Assembly (NCBI GenBank): GCA_026932235.1
Contig: JAIXKR010000142.1
Coordinates: 1-64,000 of the forward strand
Source: Burkholderiales bacterium
Lineage (GTDB): Bacteria; Pseudomonadota; Gammaproteobacteria; Burkholderiales; Burkholderiaceae_C
Direction: 5' to 3'
Length of the DNA stretch: 64,000 nucleotides
Shown here: piece by piece, positions 30,724 through 42,548 of the stretch
How the letters are laid out: every line of letters begins with the position of its first letter
How positions within the stretch are numbered: the first letter of the stretch is position 1
The notes under the pieces: model-generated
The model's input: only the letters and a program-made list of their open reading frames with translations
The model's database searches: none
Told to the model about the DNA's origin: nothing
Program-made: the position numbers and the translations under genes

Positions 30724-32022
30724 ATGCGACACCCCGAATTCCCCCCGACCCTGAAGGCGCGCCTGAGCGCATGCGCCCGGGCCGCCGCTGCGCTGGCGCG
30801 CGGTCTGCTGCGCCGTCCCGGCGGGGCACGCGCAGCGGACGCCCTGATCCTGAGCGGCGGACGCAACGACGGCCCGCCCGATCTCGACGAGTTGTGGCGC
30901 GACTTCAACCGCAAGCTCAGCGGCCTCTTCGGCGGACGCGGTGGCGGCAGTCCGCCGCCCGGTCGCGGCGACGAGCCATCGCCTTTCCGCCCCGACATGA
31001 AGAGCGCGGGGATCGGCCTGGGATTGATCGCCGCCGTCGTCGTTCTGGGCTGGCTCGGCAGCGGCTTCTTCATCGTGCAGGAGGGCCAGCAGGCGGTGGT
31101 GACGGCCTTCGGCCGGTACAGCCATACGGTGGACGCGGGCTTCCAGTGGCGTCTGCCCTATCCGTTCCAGGCGCACGAGACGGTCTCGGTGACGCAGCTG
31201 CGATCGGTGGAAGTCGGCCGCAGCGCGGTCGTGCAGGCCACCGGTCTGCGCGACTCGTCGATGCTGACGCAGGACGAGAACATCATCGACATCCGCTTCA
31301 CGGTGCAGTACCGGCTCAGCGACGCGCGCGACTACCTGTTCGAGAACCGAAATCCGGATGACGCCGTGCTCCAGGCCGCGGAGTCGGCGGTGCGCGAGAT
31401 CGTCGGGCGCAGCAAGGTCGATTCGGTGCTCTACGAGGCGCGCGACGCCATCGCCGCCGACCTCGTGAAGTCGATCCAGTCGCAACTCGACCGGCTGAAG
31501 GCGGGGATCATCGTCGCCAACGTCAACGTGCAGAACGTGCAGGTGCCCGACCAGGTGCAGGCGGCGTTCAACGACGCCGTGAAGGCCGGCGCCGACCGCG
31601 ACCGCTTCAAGAACGAGGGCCAGGCCTACGCCAGCGACGTCGTGCCCAAGGCGCGTGGCACGGCCTCGCGCCTGCTCGAGGAGGCCGAAGGCTACCGGTC
31701 GCGCGTGATCGCGCAGGCCGAGGGCGATGCGCAGCGCTTTCGTTCCGTGCTCGCCGAATACCAGCGCGCCCCGGTGGTGACGCGCGACCGCCTCTACCTG
31801 GAGACGATGCAGCACATCTATTCCAGCGTGACGAAGCTGATGGTGGACAGCCGTGCCGGCTCCAATCTCCTCTACCTGCCGCTGGACCGGCTGCTCCAGG
31901 GCGGCGCGGCCGCGGCCGCGGCGACGCCGGCGCCGGCTCCGGCCGAAGCTCCACCGCTCATGACATCGAGCGACGCGCGCTCGCGCGACAACGCGCGCAG
32001 CCGCGACCGCGAAGGACGCTGA
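30724..32022 (+). CDS. hflK: FtsH protease modulator HflK
   Basis: SPFH/prohibitin-family inner-membrane protein that forms, with HflC, a cage controlling FtsH; 432 residues. A Gly/Pro-rich cytoplasmic N terminus (DLDELWRDFNRKLSGLF, RGGGSPPPGRGD) is followed by a membrane span (~99-117, IGLGLIAAVVVLGWLGSGF) and the SPFH domain starting FIVQEGQQAVVTAFGRYSHT. The rest is an alpha-helical periplasmic region with KNEGQAYASDVVPKARG. hflC starts 16 bases after its stop. Confidence 0.95.
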   Translation: MRHPEFPPTLKARLSACARAAAALARGLLRRPGGARAADALILSGGRNDGPPDLDELWRDFNRKLSGLFGGRGGGSPPPGRGDEPSPFRPDMKSAGIGLGLIAAVVVLGWLGSGFFIVQEGQQAVVTAFGRYSHTVDAGFQWRLPYPFQAHETVSVTQLRSVEVGRSAVVQATGLRDSSMLTQDENIIDIRFTVQYRLSDARDYLFENRNPDDAVLQAAESAVREIVGRSKVDSVLYEARDAIAADLVKSIQSQLDRLKAGIIVANVNVQNVQVPDQVQAAFNDAVKAGADRDRFKNEGQAYASDVVPKARGTASRLLEEAEGYRSRVIAQAEGDAQRFRSVLAEYQRAPVVTRDRLYLETMQHIYSSVTKLMVDSRAGSNLLYLPLDRLLQGGAAAAAATPAPAPAEAPPLMTSSDARSRDNARSRDREGR

Positions 32023-32038
32023 CCGCTTTTCCCACGCC

Positions 32039-32929
32039 ATGAACCGCATCGGACTCATCGTCGGCGCCGCGCTGGTCGCCCTCATGCTGGCTTCGTCCAC
32101 GCTCTTCATCGTCGATCAGCGGCAACTCGCCGTCGTCTACGCGCTGGGCGAGATCAAGGAGGTCATCACCGTTCCCGGCCTGAAGGTGAAGATGCCGCCG
32201 CCGTTCCAGAACGTCGTCTTCCTCGACAAGCGCATCCAGACGCTGGACAGTCCGGAGACGCGGCCGATCTTCACCGCCGAGAAGAAGAGCCTGGTGATCG
32301 ACTGGCTCATCAAGTGGCGCATCTCCGAGTCGCGGCAGTTCATCCGCACCAACGGCACCGACATCCGCAACCTCGAGAGCCGGCTCAGCCCCGTCGTGCA
32401 GGCGGCCTTCAACGAGGAGATCACCAAGCGCAACGTCGGCGCCGTGCTCTCGGGCGAGCGCGACAAGATCATGCAGGACGTGCGCAACCGCCTCGCCGAC
32501 GAGGCCGTGGCCTTCGGCATCGAGATCGTCGACGTGCGCATCAAGCGCGTGGACTTCGTCGCCGACATCACCGATTCGGTCTACCGGCGCATGGAGTCCG
32601 AGCGCAAGAAGGTGGCCAACGAACTGCGCTCCGAAGGCGCGGCCGAGGGCGAGAAGATCCGCGCCGACGCCGATCGCCAGCGCGAAGTCATCATCGCCGA
32701 GGCCTACCGCGACGCGCAGAAGATCAAGGGCGAGGGCGACGGCAAGGCCTCGGCGCTGTACGCGGAGGCCTTCGGCCGCGATCCGCAGTTCGCCCAGTTC
32801 TATCGCAGCCTGGAGGCCTACCGCGCGACCTTCCGCAGCCGGTCCGACGTCATGGTGATCGACCCGGGCAACGAGTTCTTCAAGGCCATGCGCGGCAGCG
32901 GCAGCGGCGACGCCGCGCCGCGGCGCTGA
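32039..32929 (+). CDS. hflC: FtsH protease modulator HflC
   Basis: SPFH-family partner of HflK; 296 residues. The N-terminal membrane anchor (GLIVGAALVALMLASSTLFI) is followed by VDQRQLAVVYALGEIKEVI and the helical region RRMESERKKVANELRSEGAA, DADRQREVIIAEAYRDAQK. The C-terminal EFFKAMRGS segment is typical. It completes the hfq-hflX-hflK-hflC group and precedes a small membrane protein. Confidence 0.95.
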   Translation: MNRIGLIVGAALVALMLASSTLFIVDQRQLAVVYALGEIKEVITVPGLKVKMPPPFQNVVFLDKRIQTLDSPETRPIFTAEKKSLVIDWLIKWRISESRQFIRTNGTDIRNLESRLSPVVQAAFNEEITKRNVGAVLSGERDKIMQDVRNRLADEAVAFGIEIVDVRIKRVDFVADITDSVYRRMESERKKVANELRSEGAAEGEKIRADADRQREVIIAEAYRDAQKIKGEGDGKASALYAEAFGRDPQFAQFYRSLEAYRATFRSRSDVMVIDPGNEFFKAMRGSGSGDAAPRR

Positions 32930-32947
32930 GCGCGCGCCGTCGCGGCG

Positions 32948-33133
32948 ATGGCCGACTGGCTGCTGGGCGCGTTCGCGCTGATGCTCGTGCTCGAGGGCTT
33001 GCTGCCCTTCTTCAGCCCGCAAGCGTGGCGCCAGGTGTTCGAGCGCGCGCTGCGCATGAGCGACGGCCAGATCCGCTTCATCGGCCTGGTGAGCATGCTG
33101 TCGGGGCTGGCGCTGCTGGTGCTCTGGCACTGA
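32948..33133 (+). CDS. DUF2065 small inner-membrane protein
   Basis: A 61-residue protein with two predicted membrane helices (LLGAFALMLVLEGLLPFF, IRFIGLVSMLSGLALLVLW) and a short charged loop between them. It matches the DUF2065 (YjeT-like) family, found after hflC in many proteobacteria including E. coli. Function is unknown; the location suggests a minor partner of the HflKC-FtsH complex, which is inference. Start ATG 32948 is 18 bases after hflC. Confidence 0.88.
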   Translation: MADWLLGAFALMLVLEGLLPFFSPQAWRQVFERALRMSDGQIRFIGLVSMLSGLALLVLWH

Positions 33134-33167
33134 GGGCGATCGCCTCCGGGCGCGCAGCGGGCGCCGG

Positions 33168-33173
33168 TAGAAT
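33168..33173 (+). promoter_or_regulatory. Candidate -10 element for hisZ-purA
   Basis: TAGAAT 28 bases upstream of the hisZ start. It lies in the 67-base gap after the DUF2065 gene, in a local AT-richer patch. No clear -35 sequence is seen. Confidence 0.45.
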
Positions 33174-33200
33174 GCCGTTTTCAACCCGGGTGCGCCTTTC

Positions 33201-35761
<2,561 letters not shown>

Positions 35762-35822
35762 ACGCGTGCGGCGACTCCGCTCGGCGACGCTCGGCGACAT
35801 CACCCGGACCACGAGGAGACCC

Positions 35823-36344
35823 ATGCTCACCGACGACGGCAAGCACCTGTACGTATCCTGGGACGAGTACCATCTGCTGATCGAGCGCCTGGCGCTCAAG
35901 GTGCACGCGTCCGGCTGGGAGTTCGACCAGATCCTCTGCCTGGCGCGCGGCGGCATGCGCCCCGGGGACGTGCTTTCACGCGTCTTCGACAAGCCGCTCG
36001 CGATCATGTCGACGAGCTCCTACCGCTCGGATGCGGGTACCATCCAGGGCCGGCTCGACATGGCCAAGTACATCACCATGCCCAAGGGTGAGCTCGCCGG
36101 CCGCGTGCTGCTCGTCGACGACCTCGCCGACACCGGCGTGACCCTGCGGGCGGTGGTCGAGCGGCTGCGCGGCATGCCCGCGATCCGTGAGCTGCGTTGC
36201 GCCGTCCTGTGGGTGAAGGGCGTTTCGAGCTACATGCCCGACTACTTCTGCGAAACGCTGCCGACGAGCCCCTGGATCCACCAGCCGTTCGAGGAGTACA
36301 ACAACCTGCGTCCCGACGGCCTGGCGCGCAAGTTCGCGGTTTGA
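35823..36344 (+). CDS. Phosphoribosyltransferase (hypoxanthine/guanine type-like)
   Basis: Type I PRTase-fold protein of 173 residues. The PRPP-binding motif is RVLLVDDLADTGVTLRAVVE (~94-113), and the N-terminal FDQILCLARGGMRPGDVLS region forms the usual loop. The C-terminal PWIHQPFEEYNNLRPDGLAR hood is characteristic of this small group, often annotated as hypoxanthine or xanthine phosphoribosyltransferase. Proximity to purA suggests purine salvage, but the base specificity cannot be read from the sequence. Start ATG 35823 is preceded by GAGGAGA. Confidence 0.88.
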   Translation: MLTDDGKHLYVSWDEYHLLIERLALKVHASGWEFDQILCLARGGMRPGDVLSRVFDKPLAIMSTSSYRSDAGTIQGRLDMAKYITMPKGELAGRVLLVDDLADTGVTLRAVVERLRGMPAIRELRCAVLWVKGVSSYMPDYFCETLPTSPWIHQPFEEYNNLRPDGLARKFAV

Positions 36345-36388
36345 ACGCCTCGCGTCCCCGCCTCGCCTCCCGCTCCGGCTGCGGGCAC

Positions 36389-36415
36389 AAAAAAGCCGGC
36401 CTCCGGTGCCGGCTT
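36389..36415 (-). terminator. Intrinsic terminator of tRNA-Leu (minus strand)
   Basis: GCCGGC (36395-36400) and GCCGGC (36408-36413) form a 6-bp stem, extended to 8 by flanking A-T pairs, with a 7-base loop. On the minus strand it is followed by TTTTTT (complement of 36389-36394). The run of T is on the minus-strand side, so the main function is termination of the tRNA transcript. On the plus strand only TT follows, a weak stop for the phosphoribosyltransferase mRNA. Confidence 0.8.
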
Positions 36416-36451
36416 CCTGCGGGCAAATCGCTTTCGCGCTGCCCATCGATC

Positions 36452-36536
<85 letters not shown>

Positions 36537-36551
36537 TTTCAGGAACCAAGG

Positions 36552-36581
36552 ACTTTACCATCAACGAACAGAAGAATTCAA
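36552..36581 (-). promoter_or_regulatory. Candidate promoter of tRNA-Leu
   Basis: Read on the minus strand, TTGAAT (36576-36581) as -35 and TAAAGT (36552-36557) as -10 are separated by 18 bases. Transcription would begin about 8 bases before the mature tRNA 5' end. The box overlaps the ribosome-binding region of the divergent rnr gene. Confidence 0.5.
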
Positions 36582-38812
36582 TCCCCGCCGCAGGCTCCCT
36601 GAGCGAAGTCGACGGCGTGGTCGAGGGCCATCGCGACGGCCACGGCTTCGTGCGCCGCGACGACGGGCAAAGCCCGATCTACCTTGCGCCCGAGGAGATG
36701 CGGGCGGTGATGCACCGCGATCGCGTGCGCGTGCGCGTGCTGCGGCTGGACCGCAAGGGCAGGCCCGAAGGGCGCGTGCTCGAGATCCTCGAGCGCCGCC
36801 GCGCGCCGATCATCGGCCGCATTCTGCTCGAGGGCGGGCAGTGGATCGTCGCTCCCGAGGACCGCCGCTTCGGCCAAGACATCCTCGTGCCGAAGAACGC
36901 CATCGCGACCGCGGTCGCCGGGCAGGTGGTGGCCGTCGAGCTCACCGAGCCGCCGTCGCTGCACGCCAAGCCGGTGGGCCGTGTCATCGAAGTGCTGGGC
37001 GACATCGACGACCCGGGCATGGAGATCGAAATCGCGGTGCGCAAGTTCGAGGTGCCGCACCGCTTCAGCGCGCAGACCCTGGCCGCCGCGGCGGCGCTTC
37101 CCGACCGGATCCGCGCCGCCGATCGCCGGCACCGTGTCGACCTGCGCGACCTGCCGCTGGTGACGATCGACGGCGAGGATGCGCGCGACTTCGACGACGC
37201 CGTCTACTGCGAACCCTTCAGGCGCGGGCGCGGCAAGAGCGCGATGAGCGGATGGCGGCTGATCGTGGCCATCGCCGACGTCAGCCACTACGTCAGGCCC
37301 GGTGAGCCGATCGACGACGACGCCTACGAGCGCGCGACCTCGGTCTACTTCCCGCGCCGCGTGATCCCGATGCTGCCGGAGAAGCTCTCCAATGGTCTGT
37401 GCTCGCTCAATCCCGGCGAGGAGCGGCTGACACTTGTGTGCGACATGCTGGTGGCAGACGACGGCAGCGTCGATGCCTATCAGTTCTATCCCGCGGTGAT
37501 CAGCTCGCACGCGCGCCTGACCTACACCGAGGTCGCGGCGGCGCTGACCAACACCCGGGGCGTCGAAGCGCAGCGCCAGGGCGAGCTGCTGCCGCACCTG
37601 CTGCACCTGCACGAGGTCTACCGTGCGCTGCTGCGGCAGCGCGAGACGCGCGGGGCGATGGACTTCGAGACGGTCGAGACGCAGATCGTCTGCGACGAGC
37701 AGGGCCGCATCGAGAGGATCGTGCCGCGCCCGCGTACCGAAGCGCATCGGCTGATCGAGGAGGCGATGCTCGCCGCCAACGTCTGCGCGGCGCAGTTCAT
37801 CCACGAGGGCGCGCATGCGGCGCTCTATCGTGTGCACGAGGGGCCGACGCCGGAGAAGCGCGTGACGCTGCAGAACTACCTGCGCGCCCTGGGCATCGGC
37901 GTCTCGATCGGCGAGGACCCCAAGCCGCGCGAGATCGCGGCGATCGCGCAGCTCACCGCCGGGCGTCCGGATGCGGCGCAGATCCACATGATGCTGCTGC
38001 GCTCGATGCAGCAGGCCGTCTACACGGCGACCAACGCGGGGCATTTCGGGCTCGCTTATGAAGCCTACACGCACTTCACGAGCCCGATCCGGCGCTATCC
38101 GGACCTGCTGGTGCACCGCGTCATCAAGGCGCTGCTGGCCGGGCGCAGGTACCACCTCGCGCCGCACGAGGCTGCGCGCGAGGCTGCGCACCAGGGCGCG
38201 CCGCAGGAGCGCGGTTCGCGGCGCGGCGGCAAGGCCGCAGCGCCACGGCATGCCGCCCAAACGCACGAGCTCGAGCTGTGGGAGGCGGCAGGCGTCCACT
38301 GCAGCGCCAACGAGCGCCGCGCCGACGAGGCCACGCGCGACGTCGAGGCCTGGCTCAAGTGCCGCTTCATGCGCGAGCACCTGGGCGAGCAGTTCGGCGG
38401 CAGCGTGAGCGCGGTCACGAGCTTCGGCATCTTCGTCACCCTCGACGAGCTCTACGTCGAGGGCCTGGTGCACGTGAGCGAACTCGGCAGCGACTACTTC
38501 CGCTTCGACGAGACGCGGCAGGAGCTGCGCGGCGAGCGCAGCGGCGTACGTTTCGTCGTCGGCGCACGCGTGCAGGTGCAGGTCAGCCGCGTCGACCTCG
38601 ATGCGCGGCGGATCGACTTCCGCCTCGTGCGCGAGGGCGCGGCCGAACGCCGGCCGTCAGGCGGCGACGCACCCCAGGCGGCGAGTTCGAGCCGGCAATT
38701 GGACGCACTGCGCGCGGTCGATCGCAAGGCCAAGGTCGAGAGTCGCGAACGCATCGCGCGTGCCGGCGGCGCCAAGAGCAGGCCGCGCCCGAAGCGGCGC
38801 ACGCTGCGCTGA
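36560..38812 (+). CDS. rnr: Ribonuclease R
   Basis: Processive 3'-5' exoribonuclease of the RNB family. Order of domains: cold-shock domains (VVEGHRDGHGFVRRDDG onward; RVIEVLGDIDDPGMEIEIAV), the RNB catalytic domain with DLPLVTIDGEDARDFDDAVY (the acidic Mg site), MLPEKLSNGLCSLNPGEERL and HFTSPIRRYPDLLVHR, then an S1 domain (GGSVSAVTSFGIFVTLDELY) and a Lys/Arg-rich tail. It lacks the N-terminal helix-turn-helix region of E. coli RNase R. The start is uncertain: no ATG or TTG is available; ATC 36560 has AAGGA at 36548-36552, GTG 36617 would cut into the first cold-shock domain, and GTG 36509 lies inside the tRNA gene. 750 residues from 36560. Confidence 0.93.
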   Translation: MNEQKNSIPAAGSLSEVDGVVEGHRDGHGFVRRDDGQSPIYLAPEEMRAVMHRDRVRVRVLRLDRKGRPEGRVLEILERRRAPIIGRILLEGGQWIVAPEDRRFGQDILVPKNAIATAVAGQVVAVELTEPPSLHAKPVGRVIEVLGDIDDPGMEIEIAVRKFEVPHRFSAQTLAAAAALPDRIRAADRRHRVDLRDLPLVTIDGEDARDFDDAVYCEPFRRGRGKSAMSGWRLIVAIADVSHYVRPGEPIDDDAYERATSVYFPRRVIPMLPEKLSNGLCSLNPGEERLTLVCDMLVADDGSVDAYQFYPAVISSHARLTYTEVAAALTNTRGVEAQRQGELLPHLLHLHEVYRALLRQRETRGAMDFETVETQIVCDEQGRIERIVPRPRTEAHRLIEEAMLAANVCAAQFIHEGAHAALYRVHEGPTPEKRVTLQNYLRALGIGVSIGEDPKPREIAAIAQLTAGRPDAAQIHMMLLRSMQQAVYTATNAGHFGLAYEAYTHFTSPIRRYPDLLVHRVIKALLAGRRYHLAPHEAAREAAHQGAPQERGSRRGGKAAAPRHAAQTHELELWEAAGVHCSANERRADEATRDVEAWLKCRFMREHLGEQFGGSVSAVTSFGIFVTLDELYVEGLVHVSELGSDYFRFDETRQELRGERSGVRFVVGARVQVQVSRVDLDARRIDFRLVREGAAERRPSGGDAPQAASSSRQLDALRAVDRKAKVESRERIARAGGAKSRPRPKRRTLR

Positions 38813-38874
38813 GCCGGCGCTGGCGCAGGCCTCGTCGGCGTCGCCTCCGCGGCGCAGCCGGCTTCGGCTTCGCG

Positions 38875-40443
38875 TCAGGGCCTGGGCTCGGGGCGTGCGT
38901 CGAGCACGGCGCCCATCGCGGCGGCGATGTCGCCGGCGAGCAGCGGCAGCCGCGCGTGGCGCGGGCGCCGCTCCAGCGCCAGGTCCGCCGCGCGGCCGTG
39001 CAACCAGACGGCCGTGCGTGCGGCATGCCGGCCGTCGTCCCGTGGTGCCTGCGCCCAGAGTCCACCGATGAAGCCGGCGAGCACGTCGCCGCTTCCCGGC
39101 GTTGCCAGCGCCGCGTTGCCGCTGGCGTTGATCCAGGCGATCTCATCGGGTGCGGCGACGATGCTGCCCGAACCCTTCAGCACCACCACGGCGGCGCATT
39201 CCTGCGCCAGGCGCTGCGCGGCGGCGAGCCGGTCGGCCTGCACCTGCGCGGTGCCGGTGCGCAGCAGCCGCGCGGCCTCGAGCGGATGCGGCGTGAGCAC
39301 GCTGAACTGCCCCCGCTCGCGACGCTGGCGCAGGGCCGCGGCCAGGTCCGGGTCGGCCGCGATGGCGTTCAGCGCGTCGGCGTCGAGCAGCAGGCGCCCG
39401 GCGTGCGCCAGCAGCGGCGGCAACGCGTCGCGCACCGCCGCGCCGCCGCCGCAGCCGCAGACGACGGTGGATGCGCGCAGACGTGCGATGTCGTCGAGCC
39501 CGCTTCGCACCTGCAGCATGAGCTCGGGCTCGGGCGGCGCTGCGGTGCCGGCATCGAGCGGACTCAGATAGACGCGCCCTGCGCCCGCAACGAGCGCGGC
39601 GCGTCCGGCCAGCCGCAAGGCGCCCTGCATGCCTGCGGCGCCGCCGACGACGTGCAGATCGCCGAAGCTGCCCTTGTGTTGCGCATGGCGGCGGCCGACC
39701 CATGCCGGTGCCGGCGCTGCCGCTCGGGAGCCGAGCCACGCGCTGGGCCGCACGCCCACGGCCGCAGAGGCCGCGCCCAGATCGTCGAACCAGACCTCCC
39801 CCGAATGGTCGCGCCCATGTGCGGTGAAGAGCCCGGGCTTGAGCGTCAGCAGGCTCAAGGTCCAGCGCGCGCGCATGGCCTGCTCACCGAGGATGCGGCC
39901 GTCGTCGGCCGCAAGGCCCGAGGGGAGATCGATCGCGAGAATCGGTGGCGCGCCGGCATTGGCGGCGGCGATCGCCTCGGCCAGGGAAGCCTCCGGCGCG
40001 CGCGTCGCGCCCAGGCCGAGCAGGCCGTCGATGACGAGGTCGGCGTCGGCCAGCGCGGCCGCGTCGTCGATCGTCGGCAGCGCCGCGGCGCGCGCCTGGC
40101 GCCAGGCGTCGGCGGCGTCCGCGGGCAGGCGTTCGGGATCGGCCAGCAGCAGCGCCTGCACCCGAAGGCCGCTGGCCTGCAGGTGCAGCGCCGCGATCAA
40201 GGCGTCGCCGCCGTTGTTGCCCGGGCCGACGAGCACGGCGACGCGGCGTGCGTGCGGCGCGAGCGCCCGCGCCAGCCGCGCCGTGGCCAGGCCGGCGCGC
40301 GCCATCAGCGCGCGCGGAGCGGCCGCGGCGAGCGCAGCGGCCTCGATGCGCCGGCTCGCCGCGGCGTCGTGAAGCGGCCAGTCGTGGCTTGCGGCGAAGA
40401 CGCGCCGCGGAGCGGCGCCGGGATCGGGAGTTGCACTGGTCAT
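38875..40443 (-). CDS. nnr: Bifunctional NAD(P)H-hydrate epimerase / ADP-dependent dehydratase
   Basis: Repairs hydrated NAD(P)H. The 522-residue protein fuses a YjeF_N epimerase domain (about residues 1-215, with [17 protein letters not shown] binding the nucleotide phosphate) to a ribokinase-like dehydratase domain (~225-520) that ends with [20 protein letters not shown], whose aspartate is the expected catalytic residue. The same fusion exists in E. coli. The start ATG 40443 gives MTSATPDPG; an upstream in-frame ATG at 40554 would run into the rpsB leader. It is divergent from rpsB and converges on rnr with a 62-base gap. Confidence 0.95.
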   Translation of the reverse strand: MTSATPDPGAAPRRVFAASHDWPLHDAAASRRIEAAALAAAAPRALMARAGLATARLARALAPHARRVAVLVGPGNNGGDALIAALHLQASGLRVQALLLADPERLPADAADAWRQARAAALPTIDDAAALADADLVIDGLLGLGATRAPEASLAEAIAAANAGAPPILAIDLPSGLAADDGRILGEQAMRARWTLSLLTLKPGLFTAHGRDHSGEVWFDDLGAASAAVGVRPSAWLGSRAAAPAPAWVGRRHAQHKGSFGDLHVVGGAAGMQGALRLAGRAALVAGAGRVYLSPLDAGTAAPPEPELMLQVRSGLDDIARLRASTVVCGCGGGAAVRDALPPLLAHAGRLLLDADALNAIAADPDLAAALRQRRERGQFSVLTPHPLEAARLLRTGTAQVQADRLAAAQRLAQECAAVVVLKGSGSIVAAPDEIAWINASGNAALATPGSGDVLAGFIGGLWAQAPRDDGRHAARTAVWLHGRAADLALERRPRHARLPLLAGDIAAAMGAVLDARPEPRP

Positions 40444-40445
40444 GC

Positions 40446-40451
40446 TAGACT
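40446..40451 (+). promoter_or_regulatory. Candidate -10 element for rpsB-tsf
   Basis: TAGACT lies just outside the divergent nnr start, giving rpsB an mRNA leader of about 210 bases (to 40669). The long leader is consistent with the known control of rpsB-tsf by ribosomal protein S2 in other proteobacteria, but I could not define a specific S2-binding fold. The start codon has GGAG at 40661-40664. Confidence 0.4.
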
Positions 40452-40669
40452 TCGACGGTTTTTCCCTTTGGATGCCTGCGTCCTGGCCTCGGGCTCGGTC
40501 GCGGTGCCTTCGGGAGAGACGGTACCGCAGGATGGAGCCGTGCGGCGCCTGCACCAGGCAGCCCCCGAACCCTCCCGCGAGACGCGAACCCGACTCCGCA
40601 AGGTGTCGCCGTGCGCTTCCGGCTCAGGCGATGTGCGTCGGGATTCGAGAACCAACCTTCGGAGCAACC

Positions 40670-41416
40670 ATGACCGTATCCATGCGTGAAATGCTGGAGG
40701 CCGGTGTCCACTTCGGGCACCAGACGCGCTTCTGGAACCCCAGGATGGCCCCGTACATCTACGGCCATCGCAACCGCATCCACATCATCAACCTCGAGAA
40801 GACGCTGCCGCTCTTCAACGACGCGATGAAGTTCGTGCGCCAGCTCGCCGGCCGGCGCGGCACCATCCTGATGATCGGCACCAAGCGCCAGGCGCGCGAA
40901 GTGGTGGCGATGGAGGCGCAGCGCTGCGGCATGCCCTTCGTCGACCAGCGCTGGCTGGGCGGCATGCTGACGAACTTCAAGACCGTGAAGGGGTCGCTGA
41001 AGAAGCTCAAGGAGATGCAGGCCACGAAGGAGGCCGGCACCGAGCAGATGATCAAGAAGGAAGCGCTGCTGTTCGAGCGCGAGCTGGCCAAGCTCGAGAA
41101 GGACATCGGCGGCATCCAGGACATGACGGCGCTGCCCGACGCCATGTTCGTCATCGACGTCGGCTATCACAAGATCGCCGTCTCCGAGGCGAAGAAGCTC
41201 GGCATCCCGATCATCGGCGTCGTCGACACCAACCACTCGCCGCAGGGCATCGACTACGTCATCCCGGGCAATGACGACTCGGCCAAGGCGGTTGCGCTGT
41301 ACGCGCGCGCCGTCGCGGACGCCGTGCTCGAGGGCAAGGCCAACGCGACGGCCGACGTCGTGCAGGCCGCCGCGGCCGCCGGCGACGAATTCGTCGAGGT
41401 GCGCGAGGAAGCCTGA
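40670..41416 (+). CDS. rpsB: 30S ribosomal protein S2
   Basis: Small-subunit protein of 248 residues. It opens with [20 protein letters not shown], the family signature, and has the coiled-coil insertion [20 protein letters not shown] to [13 protein letters not shown], then [20 protein letters not shown] and [23 protein letters not shown] 40670 with GGAG upstream is the only reasonable start although the frame stays open further upstream. First gene of rpsB-tsf-pyrH-frr; a terminator-like hairpin separates it from tsf. Confidence 0.98.
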   Translation: MTVSMREMLEAGVHFGHQTRFWNPRMAPYIYGHRNRIHIINLEKTLPLFNDAMKFVRQLAGRRGTILMIGTKRQAREVVAMEAQRCGMPFVDQRWLGGMLTNFKTVKGSLKKLKEMQATKEAGTEQMIKKEALLFERELAKLEKDIGGIQDMTALPDAMFVIDVGYHKIAVSEAKKLGIPIIGVVDTNHSPQGIDYVIPGNDDSAKAVALYARAVADAVLEGKANATADVVQAAAAAGDEFVEVREEA

Positions 41417-41523
41417 GACACCGCACCCTCGCGGCAGGCGGGGGTGCGGCACCCGCGGTGCGCAGCACCCGCAGGAGCCGGTGTCGGCCCCTGAGCGCTG
41501 CGCGCCGCGCCACCGAGATCCGG

Positions 41524-41560
41524 GCCGGCACGCCGTAGATGCGGCGGCGCCGGCTTTTTT
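41524..41560 (+). terminator. Terminator/attenuator between rpsB and tsf
   Basis: GCCGGC (41524-41529) pairs with GCCGGC (41549-41554), extended inward by CGCCG (41531-41535) with CGGCG (41542-41546) and small internal bulges, and TTTTTT (41555-41560) follows. This is a strong intrinsic terminator inside the operon, 19 bases before the tsf start. Partial readthrough would give more S2 than downstream products; alternatively tsf may also have another promoter. Confidence 0.85.
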
Positions 41561-41578
41561 CGAGAGGAGAACCCAGCA

Positions 41579-42475
41579 ATGCCCGCAATCACCGCCAGCA
41601 TGGTCGCCGCGCTGCGCGCCAAGACCGATGCCCCGATGATGGAGTGCAAGAAGGCCTTGACCGAAGCCGACGGCGACATGGATCGCGCCGAGGAGATTCT
41701 GCGCGTCAAGCTCGGCAACAAGGCCGGCAAGGCGGCGACCCGAGTCACCGCCGAAGGCGTGGTCGCCGCCAGCGTCGAGGGCGCCACCGGCGCGCTGCTC
41801 GAGATCAACTGCGAGACCGATTTCGTCTCCAAGAACGAGTCCTTTCTCGCCTTCGCGCGCAATTGCGCCGCGCTGGTGGCGCAGAAGGCGCCGGCCGACG
41901 TCGAGGCCTTGTCGGCGCTGCCGCTGTCGCAGGACAGCTTCGGCCCCACGGTCGAGGACGTGCGCAAGGGCCTGATCGGCAAGATCGGCGAGAACATGTC
42001 GATCCGCCGCTTCCAGCGCTACGCCGACGGCGCGGCCCTGGCGCACTATCTGCACGGCACGCGCATCGGCGTCATCGTCGCCTACGAGGGCGATGCCGTC
42101 GCCGCCAAGGACGTGGCGATGCACGTCGCGGCGATGAAGCCTGCGGCGCTGTCGGTCGCCGACGTGCCCGCCGAACTGGTCGAGAAGGAGCGCCGCATCG
42201 CCGCCGAGAAGGCCGCCGAGAGCGGCAAGCCCGCGGACATCGTCGCCAGGATGGTCGAGGGTTCGGTGCAGAAGTTCCTGAAGGAAGTCGCGCTGCTCGA
42301 CCAGGTCTTCGTCAAGGCCGCCGACGGCAAGCAGACCGTGGGCCAGTACCTGAAGGGCGCGTCGACCACGGTGAAGGGCTTCACGCTCTACGTCGTGGGC
42401 GAGGGCATCGAGAAGAAGACCGACGACTTCGCGGCGGAAGTGGCGGCACAGGTCGCCGCCGCCAAGGGCCAGTGA
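41579..42475 (+). CDS. tsf: Translation elongation factor Ts
   Basis: Guanine nucleotide exchange factor for EF-Tu; 298 residues. The N-terminal UBA-like segment [20 protein letters not shown] and the core motif [12 protein letters not shown], which inserts near the EF-Tu nucleotide site, are both present. The dimerisation region and [20 protein letters not shown] near the C terminus are normal. The ribosome binding site AGGAGA precedes the ATG. Downstream pyrH follows after 73 bases. Confidence 0.98.
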   Translation: MPAITASMVAALRAKTDAPMMECKKALTEADGDMDRAEEILRVKLGNKAGKAATRVTAEGVVAASVEGATGALLEINCETDFVSKNESFLAFARNCAALVAQKAPADVEALSALPLSQDSFGPTVEDVRKGLIGKIGENMSIRRFQRYADGAALAHYLHGTRIGVIVAYEGDAVAAKDVAMHVAAMKPAALSVADVPAELVEKERRIAAEKAAESGKPADIVARMVEGSVQKFLKEVALLDQVFVKAADGKQTVGQYLKGASTTVKGFTLYVVGEGIEKKTDDFAAEVAAQVAAAKGQ

Positions 42476-42496
42476 GAGGCCGCTGCCGCGCCCCCT

Positions 42497-42502
42497 TAAA
42501 CT
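42497..42502 (+). promoter_or_regulatory. Possible -10 element for pyrH
   Basis: TAAACT in the 73-base tsf-pyrH gap, a local AT-rich spot in otherwise GC-rich DNA. No convincing -35 box. It would allow pyrH-frr and the following genes to be expressed independently of the rpsB-tsf attenuator. Confidence 0.3.
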
Positions 42503-42548
42503 CCCGGTCCTGACCCGGCCGACCGTTTGTCCCGCGGAGCCGTCCCGC

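Noticed and set aside
36389-36415. Plus-strand terminator for the phosphoribosyltransferase
   Set aside because: The T-run is on the minus-strand side; on the plus strand only two T residues follow the hairpin, so it was assigned to tRNA-Leu.
40442-40669. In-frame 76-residue extension of rpsB from an upstream ATG
   Set aside because: S2 has a well-defined N terminus at 40670 with a GGAG site; the upstream part reads as untranslated leader.
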